A stretch of 64,000 nt of DNA. Origin: an uncultured Candidatus Saccharibacteria bacterium. Its GTDB lineage: Bacteria > Patescibacteriota > Saccharimonadia > Saccharimonadales > Saccharimonadaceae. Each line of letters opens with the position of its first letter. The stretch's first letter is position 1. The position numbers and the translations under genes were made by a program. The stretch spans positions 62,001 to 126,000 of the forward strand of contig CAQRDK010000001.1 of NCBI GenBank assembly GCA_948868795.1, given 5' to 3'. Positions 15,948 through 23,674 of the stretch are shown here, in pieces. The notes beneath the pieces were generated by a model. It saw only the letters and a program-made list of their open reading frames with translations. It did not search any database and was not told where the DNA came from.

Positions 15948-16180
15948 ACGCCTCCTACGAATGCTTTTAGAGCGTCGACACTCTTGCGAGGGATTTGACC
16001 ATGATTAAGTTCGTAACTAGCTATTCCGCCAGTTTCAAGATTCTCGATCTGGACTTCATTAGCATCGTCTGGGGCATCCTGCGTAGCGCAGTAGATGACT
16101 CCGGCCGGCTGGACGAATTCTTTGACCTTAATAATCGTGCCGCCAGCCATTTTGAACACGACTTTATATTTTGTTTTCAT
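15944..16180 (-). CDS. Hypothetical small phage protein
   Basis: A 78-residue protein (MKTKYKVVFKMAGGTIIKVK and then QIENLETGGIASYELNHG). It looks beta-rich. ATG overlaps the preceding small membrane gene by 17 bp and its stop overlaps the YopX start. No family recognised. Confidence 0.6.
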   Translation of the reverse strand: MKTKYKVVFKMAGGTIIKVKEFVQPAGVIYCATQDAPDDANEVQIENLETGGIASYELNHGQIPRKSVDALKAFVGGV

Positions 16181-16325
16181 ATTTTTCCTTTAACTTTCGA
16201 TAGATTATCATTGTAAGTGGAATAATCGCTATGCCGCCCCAGAGCAGCATCAGGTTCCACATCCCTACGAACGCCAGAACGTTCATAAGGCACACGGCCA
16301 GAGCTATTCGTTCTAGGATTTTCAT
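16164..16325 (-). CDS. 53-residue phage membrane protein
   Basis: A short hydrophobic protein, MKILERIALAVCLMNVLAFV and then WNLMLLWGGIAIIPLTMIIY, with two membrane helices and a charged end (RKLKEKYENKI). It overlaps the upstream stop in ATGA and the next gene by 17 bp. Role unknown. Confidence 0.65.
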   Translation of the reverse strand: MKILERIALAVCLMNVLAFVGMWNLMLLWGGIAIIPLTMIIYRKLKEKYENKI

Positions 16326-16765
16326 TTTCCGCCTTTCGCAATGCCCGTAAGAAATACGATGACGAGGGCTAAAGTTATAATTCCTACTATGCTCAGCATT
16401 ACCAGACCGACGGCACGCGCCGTTTTCTCAGCTTCGCGATCCAGCTGGTTGCTTAATGCCAAATTGGTAGGCTTAACCTTTTTCGGAGAAAAAAATAACG
16501 GCTTCCGGCCGAAGTCTTCATACGCTACGCCGCAGCTTGCGGTGACGATTTCCGGGTTGCTATGCCTATTTACTTCTCTTAATCTGTATTCGTGATACGT
16601 TTTACTCCTGCGCACTTTGCGAACAGTACCTTCGCTTACAGAGTGTCGCTTGGCAATCTTTGATACCGGCAGGCCAGCTTTAAGATCGTCTTTCATCGCT
16701 TGCCACCTGTCAATGGTAACTTTGTTGTGTATCCCCATACGGAGCTTCACTTTTTTCTCGCCCAT
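16322..16765 (-). CDS. Membrane-tethered helix-turn-helix protein
   Basis: A 147-residue protein with an N-terminal DNA-binding helix-turn-helix (about 17-52: KAGLPVSKIAKRHSVSEGTVR) of the resolvase/transposase HTH kind, and a C-terminal membrane helix (about 118-142, VGLVMLSIVGIITLALVIVF). A DNA-binding domain anchored in the membrane is unusual. It follows the structured element at 16790-17066, with GTGAGG before ATG. It could regulate the block or tether phage DNA; both are inference. Confidence 0.7.
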   Translation of the reverse strand: MGEKKVKLRMGIHNKVTIDRWQAMKDDLKAGLPVSKIAKRHSVSEGTVRKVRRSKTYHEYRLREVNRHSNPEIVTASCGVAYEDFGRKPLFFSPKKVKPTNLALSNQLDREAEKTARAVGLVMLSIVGIITLALVIVFLTGIAKGGK

Positions 16766-16789
16766 TTTTACCTCACTTGTTTTTTAATA

Positions 16790-17066
16790 CCTAAAGATCG
16801 CTCCAGATCAACTGCGATTTTCTGGAGCGACCTAGCAAGAAGCCAACGCTTATGCGATGTGTTGGCCGCTTGCTAGGCGAGCAGCGGAAACTTCTATACT
16901 GCGCTCGTCTAGAGACCATAGTTTCACGTTTAGCTAAACGTCCGTTGAGAGACTTTGGTCATAAGAGTTAATTGGGAGGTGCTCAGATGGTGGCACGGTC
17001 TGAACGGCCATGAGTCGGTAGCTACCAAAGATTTTTCCGTAACCTCTCATGGCGCCACCATGACCT
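16790..17066 (-). ncRNA. Hairpin-rich phage element, candidate large structured RNA
   Basis: About 280 bases without a reading frame hold successive stems, read on the minus strand: GAGGT/ACCTC, TGGTGGC/GCCACCA and GCCATGAG/CTCATGGC nested; GGTAGCTACC; GACCA/TGGTC around ACGTTTAGCTAAACGT; a GCAG/CTGC stem; CCTAGCAAG/CTTGCTAGG with inner GCCAAC/GTTGGC; and TCGCTCCAGA/TCTGGAGCGA last. The minus strand is favoured because all flanking genes read that way. A palindrome-rich origin of replication or packaging site is the main alternative. I cannot match it to RNase P, tmRNA or other known RNAs. Confidence 0.65.
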
Positions 17067-17069
17067 CTA

Positions 17070-17228
17070 CTACTCGTTTTCTGCGTTTGAAATGCTAATA
17101 TCGATCTTCATTTTCTCTTTATCTATAACAACTCCTTCGGCTAAGTCCTGCATAAGCTTATTGGCCAGTTTAAGAAAATCGTTAGCAAAAATGCTGTCAA
17201 TTCCTTCAATACTAATTTGTGCTTTCAT
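17070..17228 (-). CDS. 52-residue hypothetical phage protein
   Basis: A small acidic protein (MKAQISIEGIDSIFANDFLK and on) with a TAG stop directly before the structured element. The ATG has GGAGAAGATTCC upstream. Pattern suggests a short strand then a helix; no family recognised. Confidence 0.6.
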   Translation of the reverse strand: MKAQISIEGIDSIFANDFLKLANKLMQDLAEGVVIDKEKMKIDISISNAENE

Positions 17229-17261
17229 TGGAATCTTCTCCTACTTAAAATATGATGTAAT

Positions 17262-17993
17262 TTATTTTGCTTGCGCATTTATTGCGGTAAGAAGCTTTGC
17301 TATCGCGCGGGCTTTGTATGCCTGCTCCTCGACCATCTGTTTCTGGCTAGATATATCGTCTAGCATTTCACTACGTCTAACTTCGATGACGTAATGTTGT
17401 AGATTGTCTAAGACAATGCGCGGGTCGTACAGGCTGTAATAAACTACGCGAAGCTTAGGATCTACTACAAAGGATTGTTTCACTTGGTGTTGATGCTCTT
17501 CGGCCACGCTGTCTATGCCGCGGTACTCGCCTAGTCGTGGCGGGAACAAGGATTCAAACTCATCCGGTAACTCCCCTTTAGCAAATTTGTCGGCCATTAT
17601 CAGATACAGATGCTCGGCGGTGTTAAGGCTCTTACACTCAATAGACCACTCCGGCTCTTCGGTATTCTCGCAGGCATCTGGACTACAGCCGAGCAAGCCA
17701 TTGTCGTCCTTCCAGATCATGCCTCTGTCGTATATTGGGTTCGTGAGACCGTATTTTTCAATGGTTTTCTCGGCATTTTCCGCTTCTAGGTGTGTTCCTC
17801 GCACCATTGGCGATTCTTCTTCTACGCCATAGCTAACGTATTCTGCGACGATTTTCCAAAACTCCATAGGCTGACTACCAGTTTTACCTTTACGCAGCAG
17901 CGGTTTTACACTCTTTACGCGCGTTCCGGTAATGACTGCCTGTCGCGCTTCTAGCCACTCCGGACTATCTTTATCGAACTCTTGGATTATCAT
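17262..17993 (-). CDS. YqaJ-type phage recombination nuclease
   Basis: A 243-residue lambda-exonuclease-like (YqaJ) nuclease that resects double-strand ends for the RecT partner. Seen: W13 and R17 with ITGTR (21-25), E70 in GTHLEAENAE, SPD at 104-106, and IECK at 118-121, giving the D106, E119, K121 core of the PD-(D/E)XK fold. Its ATG overlaps the recT stop in ATGA, as in exo-beta pairs. Confidence 0.9.
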   Translation of the reverse strand: MIIQEFDKDSPEWLEARQAVITGTRVKSVKPLLRKGKTGSQPMEFWKIVAEYVSYGVEEESPMVRGTHLEAENAEKTIEKYGLTNPIYDRGMIWKDDNGLLGCSPDACENTEEPEWSIECKSLNTAEHLYLIMADKFAKGELPDEFESLFPPRLGEYRGIDSVAEEHQHQVKQSFVVDPKLRVVYYSLYDPRIVLDNLQHYVIEVRRSEMLDDISSQKQMVEEQAYKARAIAKLLTAINAQAK

Positions 17994-18727
17994 TTCACGA
18001 CCTCCGCTTCTTCTGGCTCGTCAAGATGTTGTAGGCGCTCCAGTTTCTCGGCTCGTTTTTCTTGCTCTCGCGCTTGCCTGTATTGGCCATCTAGCTGCTC
18101 GGCAGCCATATAATCTTCGCTGTAATCGCCTATTCCGGTTACGCTACCTAATACTTCCGGTAGGTACGTATGAATAATTTGGCTGAGCACTCCATAGCGC
18201 AACTTACGCTTACGATTAGCTCCTTCCTTCCAGCCCAGCTTAATGTTGCCGTATTTGTCTTTTGTAAAGCCAGACAATTCGGCATCTTGAAATGTGAAGG
18301 TGTCGGTGATTTCTTCGTCTGTTTTTGGGTTGAATACCGTAGCCGTACAGGAATCTTTCGTCTCTTCGAACTTACGAATTCGCCACCCCGCGCGTCGCAA
18401 TGCCGCCGGCGTAGCCTTTCCGTAAATCTGGAGTTTTCCGCCAACAAAATACAAGTCGTTTAGAGATTCCATTGTGGTCATACCCATCTCATGACCGGCC
18501 ATTAGGGCCATTTGGACTTGAGACACGTTTGTAAAAGAAGCAGGTAGGCTTTTACTCTCCATCATATCTCGCGAAATCATTTTCATCTGTTCGTACGCCA
18601 CCGGATCCATAACATCGGTTTTAGTGGTTCTGATCGACATTGTAAGGTCGCGCTTATCTTCATTAGATAAAACAGGTGTATTTTTGTTTTGAATCTCATT
18701 GTCGTCTTTGGCATTTTCATTATTCAT
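17990..18727 (-). CDS. RecT-family single-strand annealing protein
   Basis: A 245-residue protein with the RecT core: PASFTNVSQVQMALMAGHEM, then DLYFVGGKLQIYGKATPAAL and RKLRYGVLSQIIHTY. It anneals complementary single strands made by the neighbouring YqaJ nuclease. The last ~35 residues are charged helix and tail. It is directly upstream of that nuclease with a 4-bp overlap. The family is clear; the subfamily is not. Confidence 0.85.
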   Translation of the reverse strand: MNNENAKDDNEIQNKNTPVLSNEDKRDLTMSIRTTKTDVMDPVAYEQMKMISRDMMESKSLPASFTNVSQVQMALMAGHEMGMTTMESLNDLYFVGGKLQIYGKATPAALRRAGWRIRKFEETKDSCTATVFNPKTDEEITDTFTFQDAELSGFTKDKYGNIKLGWKEGANRKRKLRYGVLSQIIHTYLPEVLGSVTGIGDYSEDYMAAEQLDGQYRQAREQEKRAEKLERLQHLDEPEEAEVVK

Positions 18728-18947
18728 AGTCTTCCTCCGTATCTTCGTTAATACTGATGCCGCACCAGTCGTCCAGTTCTTCCGCCGTCATTTTGGTAAT
18801 TCGCCTTCCGATACTAGCCGCTTCTTCGGTGATATTATCTACAAAACGATCGATGGCGTCTTCAAAATCACTACGGCTCTCAAAGCTATCGCTTTCAAAC
18901 CACTCCGCAAAAGCATCTTCTAAAACCTCACTTACAGAAATAGTCAT
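18720..18947 (-). CDS. Small acidic phage protein
   Basis: A 75-residue, very acidic protein (MTISVSEVLEDAFAEWFESD and on, ending EDTEEDYE). I use the ATG at 18947, which shares its A with the upstream TAA (TAATG). It overlaps recT by 8 bp. High negative charge could mimic DNA, but that is a guess. Confidence 0.55.
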   Translation of the reverse strand: MTISVSEVLEDAFAEWFESDSFESRSDFEDAIDRFVDNITEEAASIGRRITKMTAEELDDWCGISINEDTEEDYE

Positions 18948-19246
18948 TAGCACCCCCTTACAGCTAAAGCAGCCATAGTTTCTCTTTGAATATCGGCCAT
19001 CGCTTCTTCTCGTGCGCTTGGCTCAAATGATTCTAGTGCTTCCGCGTGAGCGCGATCGTAGTTATCATCAAAGAATTGTTGTGCGACCTTCTGACATTTT
19101 TCATCCGGCCAGTTTTCATAATCTTCGCAGAGTATCTCTGCTAATCTATTTACGCAGTTTCCAGAACCCACCTCTTGGATTTCCTCAACGCAACTGTCAT
19201 AGATAGTAGCGTAGAGGTCGTGCGCGGTGTCTTTCTTAATTCTCAT
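18947..19246 (-). CDS. Hypothetical phage protein with several Cys
   Basis: A 99-residue acidic protein (MRIKKDTAHDLYATIYDSCV, later CEDYENWPDEKC). GGAGG lies 13 bases before the chosen ATG at 19246; an earlier ATG at 19279 is possible but overlaps the upstream gene. Pattern is helical. No family recognised. Confidence 0.55.
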   Translation of the reverse strand: MRIKKDTAHDLYATIYDSCVEEIQEVGSGNCVNRLAEILCEDYENWPDEKCQKVAQQFFDDNYDRAHAEALESFEPSAREEAMADIQRETMAALAVRGC

Positions 19247-19250
19247 TTCG

Positions 19251-19481
19251 TTAAAAAATCCTCCGAAAACCCTCGTCAAAAATAAACAGGAATAATACGA
19301 TTCCTAATGCTAAAAGCCCGAGGTTTTCATTAAAATTGATATACGCAGCCGCTAAAAGTGCGCTGCTAACCCCCAGTAAGAAGATTGTGATTCTCTTGAT
19401 TGGTGGAACTTCTGGCTCCGGCAGGATAATCACAACTTCACCATTTTTATTCTCAAGTTCATTTTTAGTATCATTTTTCAT
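19251..19481 (-). CDS. Small two-pass membrane protein at the head of the leftward operon
   Basis: A 76-residue protein with a polar N-terminus, a proline-rich stretch (LPEPEVPPIKR) and two membrane helices (about 30-48 and 53-69). AAAAAGGAGTAGAAC precedes the ATG. It is the first clear gene of the leftward phage block, so it may be the first early gene. Function unknown. Confidence 0.6.
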   Translation of the reverse strand: MKNDTKNELENKNGEVVIILPEPEVPPIKRITIFLLGVSSALLAAAYINFNENLGLLALGIVLFLFIFDEGFRRIF

Positions 19482-19926
19482 GTTCTACTCCTTTTTGTTT
19501 TGGTGCTTATCACTCCGGCGGTAAGCATAGGTGCGGAAAGGCAAAATATCAGCTTAGTAGGCAAATAAAAGCCCTCCCACGGCAAAATACCAATGCCCAC
19601 CGCTGGAGCGATAAACTTTTTTGATAACAAGAGCGAAGGCGCACCCGTCTGCCCAAGCTCAAAAAACAAATACATAGCCGGCTCCATAGACGCACCATCG
19701 CTCGATTAAAACTTCAAACGATCTCCCAAATTGTTAAAATCCTTAAACTAGGGATTTTACAGTTTGGCTTTTTGATTCTATGGAGCTACTAAGATAGCTG
19801 TGTCGATTAGCAACTTAATAACCCCAATAGAACCAAAAAACCACGATTTCTCGTGGTTAGGTAAAATATCAAATAATAAATTTTGTTTGAGTTGGTATAT
19901 TATAGCATACTTTTCGTGAAATGGGG
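19482..19926. other. Right phage-host boundary region, no clear gene
   Basis: About 445 bases between the first leftward phage gene and the first host gene. No frame has a start site plus good composition. The plus strand has a protein-like frame from an ATG at 19592 (MPTAGAINFFDNKSEGAP, stop 19711) that could be the decayed end of a gene. The attachment site should lie here but I could not find its partner because the left phage end is outside the window. A leftward terminator is at 19835-19856. Confidence 0.5.
19835..19856 (-). terminator. Leftward intrinsic terminator
   Basis: On the minus strand CCACGA-GAAA-TCGTGG is followed by TTTTTT. It would stop transcripts entering the phage early region from the host side. 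Confidence 0.8.
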
Positions 19927-19932
19927 TATAAT
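19927..19932 (+). promoter_or_regulatory. -10 box of an apparently leaderless gene
   Basis: TATAAT ends six bases before the ATG at 19939, so transcription would begin at or next to the start codon. No Shine-Dalgarno site is seen. Confidence 0.7.
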
Positions 19933-19938
19933 AGGGTT

Positions 19939-20439
19939 ATGGATGAGCATTTTGACGAAGATCTGAAACCGATAAAGCCGCGGCGGAGGGTGCGGTTGGC
20001 GTCGTGGCTGGTTTTGTTGCTGCTACCGATTGCGTTGATGTTGCCGAGTTTTGCGGAGAATTTGCGATTAGCGGTGGTTGGTCATGAGACGGTGTGTTGC
20101 GACCCGGAGAATCGGGCGGAGTTGGAGGAGAAAGCGGCGCGGGCGCGGGAGAATCGCGAGACAGCGGATTTGATTATGAAAGTTGGGCTGATTGGGAGTA
20201 TGGCGCTGGCGGCGGTTGGGGTGCTAGGATTTTTGATGGCGGTGGTGAGGTTTTTGCCGGGGCTTTTGAAGATTGTTTTCGGGTTGGCGGTGATTTTGGC
20301 TGCGGCATATGTAATATATGGGTCGTGGCGGATGTACGATTATTATACAAATAATACTGAAGACTATTATGCGGCGGATGCGTGGTATGGATTTCGGGAT
20401 TTGGAGTGGTATTTGCCGACGGAATGGGGAGTTTTGTGA
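19939..20439 (+). CDS. Host membrane protein of unknown function
   Basis: A 166-residue protein with three membrane helices (about 21-41, 78-98, 104-124) and a KPIKPRRRVR stretch before the first, which puts the N-terminus inside. The C-terminus is Tyr/Trp/Asp-rich. An ATG at 19921 is in frame but contains the -10 box, so I take 19939. It is the first host gene right of the phage. No family recognised. Confidence 0.6.
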   Translation: MDEHFDEDLKPIKPRRRVRLASWLVLLLLPIALMLPSFAENLRLAVVGHETVCCDPENRAELEEKAARARENRETADLIMKVGLIGSMALAAVGVLGFLMAVVRFLPGLLKIVFGLAVILAAAYVIYGSWRMYDYYTNNTEDYYAADAWYGFRDLEWYLPTEWGVL

Positions 20440-20475
20440 TATGATAGGAGTAATGGTTATAAAGAGAGGTATTTA

Positions 20476-22461
20476 ATGCGGGCGCTACATCTGTTTTTTC
20501 AGCTACATCAGCCATATAGTTTGAAGGCGCCGGAGGGTGGCGAGCATGAGTATTTCGGGGGCGGGGCGGATTTTCGGGAGGCGAATCAGAAGTATTATCA
20601 GCCGTTTTTTGCGCTCTTGGAGCGGAATGCGCAGCGATATGTGGGGCTGAAAGTTTCCCTGTTGGTGTCGGGGAGTTGGTTGGATCAGGCGGAATTGTAT
20701 GAGCCGGAGTTAGTGCGGCGTTTACAAAAATTGGTGGATTTGAAGCAGGTGGAGCTGGTCGCGGCGCCATATTATCATTCCCTGTCGGCGTTTTATGATA
20801 AGGATGAGTTTAATGAGCAGGTGGCGCTGTCGAGGCAGAAGTTTGAGGGGAAATTTAGCACGCATCTGTCGGTTTTGACGGCGCCAGGGCTGATGTATCA
20901 TGACCGCTTGGCGAAGTGGGCGGAAAAGGCGGGGTTTCGCGGAGCTTTGGCTGGAGATGCGGCAGGGGTGCTGGATTTCCGGAGCGCGGGACGAGTGTAT
21001 GAGGCGGCGGGGTGTGAAGATTTTCGAGTTTTGTTTGAGAATGGGCGGCTTTCGCAGGCGCTTGTCCAGGGTGAGGATTTGGTCTTAGCGACGCAGGCGG
21101 TGAAGGCGGAAGATTTTTCGGAAGTTTCGTCTTCGACTGTTTCGGAAGAGACGGAAGGTTCGAGGACGATAGGCGCGCGGAAGCGAGGGGCGACGGCGGC
21201 GGAGTTTGTGCGGGGACGAGCAGGGGTATCTCACTCGACCGAGGCTGTCTCGCGGCGATCGGTTGGGGGTGCGGGGGCTGTTGGCTCGTCTGGATTAGAG
21301 AAGAAGGTCTATTCGGCGAAAAAGCTGCAAAAAGAGCTGGATATGGCATGTTTGCGCGGGAATTTGGTTTCGTTGTGCCTAGATGCGCGGATGTTTGGCG
21401 AGCAACGTGATAAGGGGGTGGTGGCGTGTTTTGATGAGTTTTTTGCGAATTGGTTGAAGGTGCCTGGGAACAAGTTTTTGACGGCGAGTGAGGCTTTCGA
21501 GACGGAGGCTTTCAAGCCGACGGCGGAGATTTCCGTAAAATCGACGGTCCGGTCGCGGGGGATGCTAGGCGATTTGGGTATTCGGGAGAACGGCGTTGCT
21601 GGGGCGGGGCTGGCGAAGGTCGAGGAGGTACAGTTTACCTTGCCGGAAGGCTTCCGAGCGGAGACAGAGGATAAGTTGTATGATCTACGCGCGCGGGTTT
21701 TGAAGACGAAAAATGAGGATTTGAAGCACGATTTTCAGAAACTGACGACGATGGATTATGCTTTTGGCAAGTTTCGGGAGGATTTTGGGAAAGTTTTGGA
21801 AGATTTTGAGGCGCGGGTGGATGACTTGTTGCCGAAGCCGAAACAACTTCGGGCGGAGAATGCGGGGGCGGACGATGATGCGGCTAGCGGGGCTGGGGCG
21901 GCGAATTTGACGGCATCGCGGACGCCTGAGGAATTGAAAGGTGTGACGGGCGACGAAGAACCGGAACCGGAGAATGATTATACGGTGAAAGTGCACCGGA
22001 TTTTGAAGAAGGCTTCGGCGGAGCAGGCGAAGCGTCAGGCGCGGCCGGAGGATTTCGAGCTAGAGAGCGGGGAGCTTGAGGAGGATCTGGAAGTTGATGA
22101 TGGTTTTGATGAGTCGGGCGAAGATTTAGATGAGTTTGATGTGGTTGAAGATGTGGACGACGCGGATGAGGTGGAGATTGATGATGAAATGGACGAGGTA
22201 GTCGACATGTCGGATGCCTTTGATGAAGCGGAGGCGGAATTACAGGTGATTGCGCAACGGATGAAACGGTCGAAACAGGAGTCGGAGCGAGAATTGGAAG
22301 CGTTGATGGAGGCGGAGGTGGTTTCGGTGTCGACGACCGTGGAATTGGACGAAGACAAGAAAACGGCTGGGCGTAAGGCGAAGAATACGGCCGAGCGAGA
22401 GGCTCGGGCGGCTTCGGGGGCAAAAAAGAAGAAGACGCATCGGCGGATTGTGCTGGATTAG
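20476..22461 (+). CDS. GH57-like protein lacking the catalytic nucleophile, with long acidic tail
   Basis: The first ~340 residues follow glycoside hydrolase family 57: HQP at 11-13, APYYHSLSAF at 97-106 (region 2), and a region-4-like LDARMFGEQ near 300. The family's catalytic Glu (region 3, normally T-E-L-I-Y) is G138 in TAPGLMY, and region 4 keeps its Asp but loses other residues. Residues from about 200 to 280 and from 420 on are low-complexity; the end (560-661) is almost all Asp/Glu, then Lys/Arg. So it is probably a non-catalytic sugar-binding or scaffold protein. GH57 identity is fairly sure; loss of activity is inferred. Confidence 0.75.
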   Translation: MRALHLFFQLHQPYSLKAPEGGEHEYFGGGADFREANQKYYQPFFALLERNAQRYVGLKVSLLVSGSWLDQAELYEPELVRRLQKLVDLKQVELVAAPYYHSLSAFYDKDEFNEQVALSRQKFEGKFSTHLSVLTAPGLMYHDRLAKWAEKAGFRGALAGDAAGVLDFRSAGRVYEAAGCEDFRVLFENGRLSQALVQGEDLVLATQAVKAEDFSEVSSSTVSEETEGSRTIGARKRGATAAEFVRGRAGVSHSTEAVSRRSVGGAGAVGSSGLEKKVYSAKKLQKELDMACLRGNLVSLCLDARMFGEQRDKGVVACFDEFFANWLKVPGNKFLTASEAFETEAFKPTAEISVKSTVRSRGMLGDLGIRENGVAGAGLAKVEEVQFTLPEGFRAETEDKLYDLRARVLKTKNEDLKHDFQKLTTMDYAFGKFREDFGKVLEDFEARVDDLLPKPKQLRAENAGADDDAASGAGAANLTASRTPEELKGVTGDEEPEPENDYTVKVHRILKKASAEQAKRQARPEDFELESGELEEDLEVDDGFDESGEDLDEFDVVEDVDDADEVEIDDEMDEVVDMSDAFDEAEAELQVIAQRMKRSKQESERELEALMEAEVVSVSTTVELDEDKKTAGRKAKNTAEREARAASGAKKKKTHRRIVLD

Positions 22462-22550
22462 CTGGTTTTGGCGACAAGTTCGCGGTGTTTTGCCGTGGGT
22501 TTATAGGGTTTGTGAATTTCGGGGACTTTGCGGATTTATGTGGATACAAA

Positions 22551-22583
22551 AATACTGCTTCTTCAGCGGAGGCAGTATTTTAG
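22551..22583 (+). terminator. Terminator after the GH57-like gene
   Basis: AATACTGC (22551-22558) pairs with GCAGTATT (22572-22579), followed by TTAG. It lies between convergent genes and is nearly symmetric, so it may serve rpmG too. Confidence 0.6.
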
Positions 22584-22623
22584 AACTTGATTTGCGGCGC
22601 TTTTAGCGTACTTAGCATATGCT

Positions 22624-22833
22624 TTAGCGTTTCTTCTCTTTGACTTCGTTGCGGCCGAGGTTTTTCTTGGTCTCGGTGAAAACGACGTGTTTGCGAAGAA
22701 CCGGATCGTATTTCCGGAGGCTGAGCTTGTCTGGGGTGTTCATCGTATTTTTCTTGGTGTAATACTGACGAATACCGGACTCCTCAGAAACCAAACCGAC
22801 GAGCTTGCGCTTAGTATTATTTTTCTTTGCCAT
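22624..22833 (-). CDS. rpmG: 50S ribosomal protein L33
   Basis: A 69-residue protein with the L33 pattern GIRQYYTKKNTMNTPDKLSL and KYDPVLRKHVVFTETK. It lacks the Cys pairs of the zinc form, so it is the C-minus type. The tail NLGRNEVKEKKR is longer than usual. On the minus strand TGCTAAAAT lies about 10 bases before the ATG, and no start site is seen, so the mRNA leader is very short. Confidence 0.93.
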   Translation of the reverse strand: MAKKNNTKRKLVGLVSEESGIRQYYTKKNTMNTPDKLSLRKYDPVLRKHVVFTETKKNLGRNEVKEKKR

Positions 22834-22993
22834 AATATCTTATATTTTAGCACAAGGTGTCGGGATTGTAAACAGGGAAAATTTTTGATGCGAACGGAAT
22901 AGTGCGGTTTGGTACATGAGAAAGCCCGAGCGGTGACGTTCGGGCTTTTCTGGGGTGTTGTGATGCGGGATGATGAGATAGATGTGTCTGGGT

Positions 22994-23469
22994 TTAGTTC
23001 CAAGTATAGTCGGTAACTCTCCAATACTTGATTTCGCGATTGGCTTTACGACTTCTGCCAATTTTCATAGTTACCCAGAGCCTGGAGCCTTTTTGTGCCC
23101 AGTCGTAGAGCTCTTTGCTGTTAATCACGTCGTCCAAGTTGCTGTCGGAGACAATTCGACGTAATACTCGGCGCTATGATGGATTGGTGTCATGACTTTG
23201 CCTGTGGTTGTCCAAGTCGTGTGTGGCGGCCTATAGTTTTTGTCAGTAACCGTTGCGGGCATGGTTTCGACTTCGTAGTCATATGCGATGACGCGGTAGA
23301 CCGTGTAGGACAAGAGCCAAACAAGATAACCAAGCGCACCGATAAGGAGTATGAGTAGTATCCAAACAAGGATTCCAATCACGATATCTACGTTACCAGT
23401 CGGTCCGTAAAGGGGTTGGAATGTTAGGACTTCCCACATCGTTTCTAGCATTTCGCGCATTTTCTGCAC
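22994..23469 (-). pseudogene. Membrane protein gene with a -1 frameshift near 23157
   Basis: The first frame encodes a membrane helix (about 27-58, IVIGILVWILLILLIGALGY) and a polar part with VTDKNYRPPHTTWTTTGKVM and HHSAEYYV, then goes to a stop at 23125. A second frame takes over near 23157 (RIVSDSNLDDVINSKELYDW and on to VTDYTWN, stop 22994) and continues the same beta-domain pattern. The total length, 476 bases, is one base short of whole codons. Either a mutation or a sequencing error. Leader is about 50 bases with AGAGG before ATG. Confidence 0.65.
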
Positions 23470-23524
23470 CTCTTTCTAATGAAATGTACCCTATTTAAAG
23501 CACTAAATAGCGTGTTGTATTAAT

Positions 23525-23553
23525 ATTGTAGCATAGATTGAATAAAAAGTCAA
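23525..23553 (-). promoter_or_regulatory. Strong promoter, TTGACTTTTT class
   Basis: On the minus strand TTGACT (23553-23548), 17 bp, TACAAT (23530-23525) with TGC before it. The bases around the -35, CTATTGACTTTTT, recur at four other leftward promoters in the window. Confidence 0.8.
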
Positions 23554-23674
23554 TAGTGTTTTTGGTAGAATGAGGCTATGTCCGGTGGATATCGGCCGCC
23601 CTTCGATGGTTATTTGTCCGGAAACGTGTTATAATTCGGGCAAGGGTAGGCGTTCTTTGTGAGGAGGTGTTTGT

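Noticed and set aside
16790..17066. RNase P RNA, tmRNA or a group I intron
   Set aside because: I see neither the conserved GAGGAAAGUCC-like core nor a tRNA-like end, and there is no split gene around it.
19478..19687. Minus-strand 69-residue frame at the phage boundary
   Set aside because: It overlaps the start region of the next gene, lacks a start site, and the plus strand has the better protein-like frame.
19482..19926. Naming an exact attachment site
   Set aside because: The matching left end is outside the window, and no tRNA or repeated core was found to fix it.
20174..22549. Long antisense frames in GC-rich host genes
   Set aside because: Pro/Ser/Arg-rich shadows of the GH57-like gene; the same holds for antisense frames in the glycosyltransferase, trpS, holB and radA genes.
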